37,911 bases of DNA from Bacteroidales bacterium (lineage in GTDB: Bacteria > Bacteroidota > Bacteroidia > Bacteroidales > UBA3663). Below the pieces are notes generated by a model. It was not told the origin of the DNA, ran no database searches, and saw only the letters and a list, made by a program, of their open reading frames with translations. Location of the stretch: the NCBI GenBank assembly GCA_017618715.1, contig JAFZTS010000009.1, positions 1 to 37,911 on the forward strand. Reading direction: 5' to 3'. Made by a program: the position numbers and the translations under genes. This document shows, piece after piece, positions 33,332 to 37,911 of this stretch. Each line of letters begins with the position of its first letter. Position 1 is the first letter of the stretch.

Positions 33332-35248
33332 ATGAAAACAAGATATTTCATTATCGGAAGCGCACTGTGCATGGGTTTTGGTCTGACATCCTGCGACAAT
33401 GACGAGTTCCTGGACGTCGATCACTACGACATCATCGCCAGCGATGCGATGTACGAGACTGATGCCAATGCCAAGAAGGGCTTGAATGGTGTCTATGATA
33501 TGGTATTCCCGAATGACGATTATGATGGTGACTGGGGCTTCAAGCCAAACCTGTTCACAGGTTGCCACCCAACAATCGACACCCAGGCAACTGGTTGGGA
33601 TAAGAACTGGAACGTACAGGCCTGGAACTCCGGCTCAAGCGAGCTCCTCAGCGGTTGGAAGCACGTTTATGCAGGTATCTGCCGTGCCAACGACTATCTG
33701 GCTGGCCTCGATGCAGCTGAAGGTTTGACACCTGCTGTTAAAACTAACCTCGACGGACAGGGTCGTGCCCTCCGTGCATTCTTCTATCACTGGCTGGCTA
33801 CCTCTTTCGGTCGTGTACCAATGCTGGCTACTGGTGAGAACTATTCCAACACTCCTCAGAAGGCTCGTGCTGAGAGCTATGCTGAGATGTGGGACTTCAT
33901 CATCGCTGACCTGAAGGTGGCTGTTGACGAACTCGACTGGAAGCCCATGGACGGACAGTATGGTCGTTGCACCAAGGGTATGGCTCTGGCTTACCTTGGA
34001 GATGCATACATGTGGAAGGCTTATCGTCTGACCGATGGCGCTAACGGTATCACTGCTGTTGGCGAGGCTCCAACAACAGCTCAGGAGTGCTATACTCTCG
34101 CTGCTGACTGCTTCAAGAAGATCCTTGATAGCGGCACTTACAAGCTCAACGAGTCGTTCACCACTCTTTGGGATCCCGCTTCTGCTTGGGGACCTGAGAC
34201 CATCTGGTGCGAGCAGCTCGACGAGGGCAACAACTGGGGCAAGTGGGATAACCTCACCTCCAAGCTGATGCTCAAGTGGTACACCGCATGTCCTGAGAAC
34301 GGCGGTTGGGGTTCACTCTACCTCTCTTGGGAGTGGTACTCTTGCTACGAGAAGGGTGACAAGCGTCGTGCTGGTTCCTGCTACACTGGTGCAGTTCCTC
34401 AGATCGATCCCGAGAATCCTGCCTACGATCCTCAGTATGCCGATTGGATTGAGCCCGCTATCTACGGTGTCAACCCATACCTCCAGGAAGTTCTTGGTAA
34501 GGGCCAGTCTGGTACCACCACCAAGCAGTTCCACTTCAACAACGGCGAATGGGCACCTGCTATCTGGAGCTCGAAGATGTGGCGTACCGCTTCTGCCAAC
34601 TATAAGGGCTGGGCTGACGGTCACTGGAGCCCAACTCCAATCTACTGGAAGCGTCTTCCTAACGTAATGCTTGACTATGCTGAGTGCTGCTTCCGTCTCG
34701 GTAACGAGGCTGAGGGTTGGAACCAGATCAACAAGCTGCGTGAGCGTGCATTCGGTAAGTATGAGGCCGGCAACGAGCAGGCTCTGACCGACAAGTATCT
34801 GCCTTACTACAACTGGTTTGCTGATTGGGTAGGCCGTGCTGAGGGTGAAAACCAGGATGGTGGTCCATTCTACAAGAACCGCACCGAGTATCCAATCCCA
34901 TTCGGTAGCAATGATGAGCTTCGTCCGGATGCCAAGACCTACTACACCCAGTATGCTTCCCAGAAGGGCTTCAAGTCTGAGGTTTGGAAGGTGGCTGTCA
35001 ACACCGAGCGTCGTAAGGAGTTCAACTGCGAGTGGTGTCTCCGTCCCGACCTGCAGAAGTCTAACTTCATGGCCGACCATGTGGCTACCAACTATCCAAA
35101 GCGTAGCGTAGAGGATCTGAAGGATGTGCCCTGGACCAATCGTGACTACGAGTACAACGACCTGAAGATGGATATGCCGATTCCTGAGGACGAGATCCTC
35201 AAGAACCCACTCTGCGACCAGAATCCTGCTTACGTTGGAAATAACTAA
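33332..35248 (+). CDS. SusD/RagB-family nutrient-binding outer-membrane lipoprotein
   Basis: Surface lipoprotein forming the lid of the upstream SusC channel. MKTRYFIIGSALCMGFGLTSC gives a clean lipobox (LTSC). SusD features include DNDEFLDVDHYD after the anchor, GWKHVYAGICRANDYLAGLD, and the TPR helices around RALRAFFYHWLATSFGRVPML and AYLGDAYMWKAYRL. The C-terminal RRKEFNCEWCLRPDLQK and MDMPIPEDEILKNP complete the pattern. At 638 residues it is larger than the 500-580 usual, with insertions in the aromatic-rich middle (WDPASAWGPETIW, YLSWEWYSC), perhaps for a large glycan. It is cotranscribed with susC. Confidence 0.95.
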   Translation: MKTRYFIIGSALCMGFGLTSCDNDEFLDVDHYDIIASDAMYETDANAKKGLNGVYDMVFPNDDYDGDWGFKPNLFTGCHPTIDTQATGWDKNWNVQAWNSGSSELLSGWKHVYAGICRANDYLAGLDAAEGLTPAVKTNLDGQGRALRAFFYHWLATSFGRVPMLATGENYSNTPQKARAESYAEMWDFIIADLKVAVDELDWKPMDGQYGRCTKGMALAYLGDAYMWKAYRLTDGANGITAVGEAPTTAQECYTLAADCFKKILDSGTYKLNESFTTLWDPASAWGPETIWCEQLDEGNNWGKWDNLTSKLMLKWYTACPENGGWGSLYLSWEWYSCYEKGDKRRAGSCYTGAVPQIDPENPAYDPQYADWIEPAIYGVNPYLQEVLGKGQSGTTTKQFHFNNGEWAPAIWSSKMWRTASANYKGWADGHWSPTPIYWKRLPNVMLDYAECCFRLGNEAEGWNQINKLRERAFGKYEAGNEQALTDKYLPYYNWFADWVGRAEGENQDGGPFYKNRTEYPIPFGSNDELRPDAKTYYTQYASQKGFKSEVWKVAVNTERRKEFNCEWCLRPDLQKSNFMADHVATNYPKRSVEDLKDVPWTNRDYEYNDLKMDMPIPEDEILKNPLCDQNPAYVGNN

Positions 35249-35254
35249 TGATGT

Positions 35255-35328
35255 TGTGGGTTTATAGAAGTATAATCCTACCCACATCAGAAACTATTAC
35301 GAGTGCTGCGTCGGTAGATGCAGCACTC
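35255..35328 (+). terminator. tandem hairpins after susD (partial terminator)
   Basis: TGTGGGT (35255-35261) / ACCCACA (35280-35286) is followed by GAGTGCTGC (35301-35309) / GCAGCACTC (35320-35328) and the tail AATTTCTATTTTTA. No promoter is visible before the next gene, so this may attenuate rather than stop transcription, lowering the two following lipoproteins relative to SusC/D. Confidence 0.65.
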
Positions 35329-35366
35329 AATTTCTATTTTTACTCCCAAAAACGAATCACTTCACG

Positions 35367-35990
35367 ATGAAACGACTTTTTCTTGTCCCAGGGTTATGGA
35401 GCCTGCTGATGGCGTTGTGCCTCTTGTGCTGCGCCTGTCAGCGCACGCCCCGGCTGGCCGACGGTACCCCCGAGGAGCACGAGTACGACCAGCTCCTGCA
35501 GCAGAAACAATGGGCGAAGATTGTCGAGAAGAACCGTCTCACACCCACCGCGTCCGAAGCCTGCTACAATGTCGTGCGCGTTGCTTCGTGGCATCTGGGC
35601 AAGTGCAGTCGTGCCGAACTCGACAAGTGTCTTGAGGATTCCCACGGCGTGTTGGGCAGCGAAACCGCCGCGCTGATGATGAGCGACATCTACCTGCAGC
35701 TCGGCATGGTCAACATGGCCCGTCGCGCCGCCTTCGATGCGATGGTCGCCATGCGCAGCGAGACGCCCGACAGCCGCGCCCTGAAACGCCTCACCGAAGT
35801 CGCCATCATCACCCGCGAATACGATCTTGCCATGAAATACCTGAAGGTCGGCGAGGCTTACAAGGATTGCCGTCCATGGACCAAACAGCTTCGTCCCCTG
35901 GTCGAGCATCCCGAGCAGATAGTCAATTACCCCTCTTATCAAAAACTTCGTGAGATCCATGATAGCCAAAAAGACGAGTTTTTCCTTTAG
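35367..35990 (+). CDS. alpha-helical repeat lipoprotein linked to SusC/D
   Basis: A 207-residue protein with a lipoprotein-like signal (MKRLFLVPGLWSLLMALCLLCCAC). Helical pairs over residues about 35-200 look like degenerate TPR units (YDQLLQQKQWAKIVEKN, ALMMSDIYLQLGMVNMARRAAFDAMVAM, VAIITREYDLAMKYLKVGEAYKDC). The C terminus is polar. I do not know a named family. The gene overlaps the next one by 32 nt in another frame, implying translational coupling and a shared complex. Position after susCD suggests an outer-membrane or periplasmic accessory of the uptake system. Confidence 0.75.
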   Translation: MKRLFLVPGLWSLLMALCLLCCACQRTPRLADGTPEEHEYDQLLQQKQWAKIVEKNRLTPTASEACYNVVRVASWHLGKCSRAELDKCLEDSHGVLGSETAALMMSDIYLQLGMVNMARRAAFDAMVAMRSETPDSRALKRLTEVAIITREYDLAMKYLKVGEAYKDCRPWTKQLRPLVEHPEQIVNYPSYQKLREIHDSQKDEFFL

Positions 35991-37440
35991 CCTGCTGCTC
36001 ACCATAGCTGTTCTGGCCGCTTGCTCCGGCCCGCAGGATGCCGCCCTTGTCGATACCTTGCCCGACATTTATCCCGACTATGTCGATGTCACCATCCCCG
36101 TAGGCATCGCTCCCCTTAACTTTGCCATGGCCGACGACAGCTTTACCGCCCTCGATGTCGAGGTGAACGGCATTGAGGGAGGCAAACTCCATTCCAAGGG
36201 AGAATGCACCGATTTCGATCTCGCGTCTTGGCACGCTTTGGTAAAGCAGAACCGTGGTTCTCAACTCATCGTCTCCGTTTGTGCCAAGCGTGACGGACAG
36301 TGGAAGCGCTTCCCCAGCTTCCCGATCCATGTTTCCGAGGCCGACCTGCCCGACTGGGGCATCACTTATCGCCGCATCGCCCCTGGCTACGAGATGTTCG
36401 GACTCATGGGTATCTATGAGCGCGAGTTGGGCACCTTTGAGGAAAAGTCTCTCATCGACAACCATGCCAACGAAGGCATGTGTATCAACTGTCACACGTC
36501 CAACCGTGCCAATCCCGACCAGCATGTTTTCCATATCAGAGGTGAGCATGGCGCGACATTGATCCACACCAACGGTAGGGACGAGCTGCTCAAGGCCGTC
36601 AACGACTCGTTGGGCGGCACCATGGTCTATCCCTACTGGCATCCCGGTGGACGCTATTGCGCTTTCTCTACAAACAAGACCTCACAGATGTTCCACACCA
36701 CAAAGGAGAATGTGGTCGAGGTCTATGACTCCTCCTCCGATGTGTTCGTCTATGACACCGAAAACCATCAGATCGTCGGCGACACACTCATCATGAAGAG
36801 ACTATGGGCCGAGAACTGTCCGGCCTTCTCGCCCGATGGCCGATGGCTCTATTTCGTCACCGCTCGCCGTCAGATCTATCCCACCGACTACGACAAGGAG
36901 CGCTACAGCCTTTGTCGCGTAAGTTTCGACCCCGCCACCGGTCATATCGGCCAGAAGGTCGATACGCTCGTCAATGCTGCTGCCGAAGGGAAGGGCGTCA
37001 GCTGGCCCCGTCCTTCCTACGACGGACGTTATCTGATGTACACCCAAGCCGACTATGGCTATTTCACCATCTGGCATCCCGAATGTGACCTCTGGCTCCT
37101 CGATTTGCAGACCGGACAGCGTCAGCCGCTCACCGCAGTCAACAGCGACCGTGCCGACAGCTTCCACAACTGGAGCAGCGATGGCGGATGGTTCCTCTTC
37201 ACCAGCCGTCGTGACGACGGACGTTACTCCCGCATCTATCTGTCCTCGATTGGCCAGGACGGACAGGCCACCAAGCCTTTCCTTTTGCCGCAGCGCGACC
37301 CCAAGCGTTTCTACACGCAGTCGCTCTATTCCTACAACACACCCGATTTCACCATCCGCCCTGTGGGTAACGATTCCCAAGCCCAGATCCGCGCGCTGAA
37401 GAGCGATGAGCGCATCCCCACCGAGATGGTGAAGAATTAA
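35959..37440 (+). CDS. beta-propeller (PD40/TolB-like) lipoprotein with c-type heme motif
   Basis: A 493-residue lipoprotein (signal MIAKKTSFSFSLLLTIAVLAAC, lipobox LAAC). An N-terminal beta domain (about 30-150) leads to a c-type cytochrome site C175-I-N-C178-H179 within EGMCINCHTSNRANPDQ. Propeller blades then carry PD40/TolB-like repeats: YPYWHPGGRYCAFSTN, CPAFSPDGRWLYFVTA, WPRPSYDGRYLMYTQ and HNWSSDGGWFLFTSRR. One CxxCH motif predicts a single covalently bound heme if a maturation system exists, or the cysteines may form a structural disulfide. ATG 35959 is chosen over GTG 35950. A terminator-like hairpin follows. Confidence 0.82.
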   Translation: MIAKKTSFSFSLLLTIAVLAACSGPQDAALVDTLPDIYPDYVDVTIPVGIAPLNFAMADDSFTALDVEVNGIEGGKLHSKGECTDFDLASWHALVKQNRGSQLIVSVCAKRDGQWKRFPSFPIHVSEADLPDWGITYRRIAPGYEMFGLMGIYERELGTFEEKSLIDNHANEGMCINCHTSNRANPDQHVFHIRGEHGATLIHTNGRDELLKAVNDSLGGTMVYPYWHPGGRYCAFSTNKTSQMFHTTKENVVEVYDSSSDVFVYDTENHQIVGDTLIMKRLWAENCPAFSPDGRWLYFVTARRQIYPTDYDKERYSLCRVSFDPATGHIGQKVDTLVNAAAEGKGVSWPRPSYDGRYLMYTQADYGYFTIWHPECDLWLLDLQTGQRQPLTAVNSDRADSFHNWSSDGGWFLFTSRRDDGRYSRIYLSSIGQDGQATKPFLLPQRDPKRFYTQSLYSYNTPDFTIRPVGNDSQAQIRALKSDERIPTEMVKN

Positions 37441-37456
37441 GGGACAGCTCACCACA

Positions 37457-37558
37457 TCAACCCGAAGGATTTTCTGCACGAAGTGCATTTTTCTGCTGCC
37501 ATTGAGGCAGCACATTTTCCGGCCAAGTCTCCGCTATTGGAGCGAGAGACGAGGTCAT
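37457..37558 (-). repeat. hairpin/mini-ORF repeat, copy A
   Basis: The minus strand reads GGTGAAAATG and then a 33-codon frame starting MTSSLAPIAETW. Positions 37525-37572 form a roughly 48-bp direct repeat with 37785-37832. The core is a stem CGCT / AGCG around the loop CCAAT (37532-37544). Whether it is translated is unknown. Confidence 0.6.
37475..37512 (+). terminator. terminator-like hairpins after the propeller gene
   Basis: TGCAC-GAA-GTGCA (37475-37487) is followed by TTTTT. A second stem TGCTGCC / GGCAGCA (37494-37512) comes right after and is followed by CATTTT. Confidence 0.65.
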
Positions 37559-37659
37559 TTTCACCAAAATATCAATGAAAACATTTGTTGTTATATAGAA
37601 GCGACCATTTCGATAGAAAGAAAACAAAGACGAGTTATAACAAGTAAAAGGAGGTGAAA

Positions 37660-37710
37660 ATGGCAGACAACCTCGGCCCCAATGGCCTGGTTGTTTCTGC
37701 CGGAAAATGA
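37660..37710 (+). repeat. hairpin/mini-ORF repeat, copy B, with strong Shine-Dalgarno
   Basis: AAGGAGGTGAAA stands directly before an ATG and a 16-codon frame MADNLGPNGLVVSAGK. The frame itself folds: GGCAGACAACC (37662-37672) pairs with GGTTGTTTCTGCC (37689-37701), and GGCC / GGCC encloses CCAAT (37675-37687). It shares GGTGAAAATG, the CCAAT loop and GCCGGAAAATG with copy A but has different stem bases. A Shine-Dalgarno this strong is unusual in this window. Confidence 0.5.
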
Positions 37711-37779
37711 GCAGGTTCAATACCTGCAAAAAATTGCTGCGCAGAAAATCCATCTGGTCACCAAATAATTGACACAATG

Positions 37780-37818
37780 TCACCAAATCTCCGCTATTGG
37801 AGCGAGAGACGAGGCCAT
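37780..37818 (-). repeat. hairpin/mini-ORF repeat, copy C
   Basis: The minus strand carries GTGAAAATG and a 12-codon frame MASSLAPIAEIW, then a stop. It is almost identical to copy A over about 48 bp and lies 260 bp away in the same orientation. The stem CGCT / AGCG encloses CCAAT (37792-37804). Confidence 0.6.
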
Positions 37819-37878
37819 TTTCACAAGAATACGTGTATAACTCTTAATGATATAAATAAATCCTAATCTACTATAATT

Positions 37879-37911
37879 ATGTTACTCTCACGCCAAATAC
37901 TACCAGAACAC
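37879..37911 (+). CDS. possible start of a gene running off the window
   Basis: An ATG opens 11 codons (MLLSRQILPEH) to the window edge after an AT-rich stretch. There is too little sequence to judge whether it is real. Confidence 0.2.
   Translation, partial: MLLSRQILPEH

Noticed and set aside
37457..37786. Minus-strand 109-codon open frame at the right end
   Set aside because: It covers two repeat copies and a hairpin and has no recognisable domain; only the inner mini-ORF at 37558 is part of a repeated pattern.

Overview
The window is a chromosomal segment from a member of the Bacteroidales, most likely a Prevotella-like species. The evidence is a SusC/SusD pair, many lipoproteins, retained N-terminal signal peptides, a Nudix-type arabinose regulator, and repeated Bacteroidetes-type promoters (-33 TTTG, about 19 bp spacer, -7 TAnnTTTG) with almost no Shine-Dalgarno sequences. 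No rRNA, tRNA, CRISPR array, transposase or phage gene was seen.

Region 1 (1-10.9 kb) is mixed. A nine-copy 41-bp hairpin-forming tandem repeat is followed by a membrane acyltransferase and a stand-alone TrpB2-type tryptophan synthase beta chain. Next come a lipoprotein resembling an orphan C-terminal domain of GH43 beta-xylosidases, a DUF4143-type ATPase behind three palindromes spaced exactly 33 bp apart, and a truncated outer-membrane protein. After these lie a small lipoprotein, an OmpA protein with a lectin-like domain, and a divergent TPR histidine kinase/LuxR-type response regulator pair. Two copies of a dispersed AT-rich inverted-repeat element flank this part.

Region 2 (10.9-29.2 kb) is a pentose module. 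A minus-strand operon runs galM (lipoprotein mutarotase), FucP-like permease, Na+/sugar symporter, araD, araA, araB, and takes external L-arabinose to D-xylulose 5-phosphate. Around it lie a GH51 alpha-L-arabinofuranosidase, a retaining-type GH97 enzyme, a PHP-type phosphatase, a secreted CotH-family protein, xylulokinase, and an AraR-type Nudix repressor homologue.

Region 3 (29.2-37.9 kb) starts with a long divergent intergenic region carrying two promoters. It leads to susC, susD, and a coupled pair of lipoproteins: an alpha-helical repeat protein, and a beta-propeller (PD40-like) protein with a c-type heme motif CINCH. The window closes with three copies of a small hairpin/mini-ORF repeat and possibly the first codons of another gene.

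The genes suggest one economy: SusC/SusD import oligosaccharides, GH51 and GH97 trim them in the periplasm, GalM equilibrates the anomers, the two permeases take up the sugar, and AraB/A/D plus XylB feed the pentose phosphate pathway, probably under AraR. The polymer is not identified by sequence; no endo-arabinanase or GH43 catalytic domain is present here. Several start codons were moved inward because the promoter lies inside the longest open frame.
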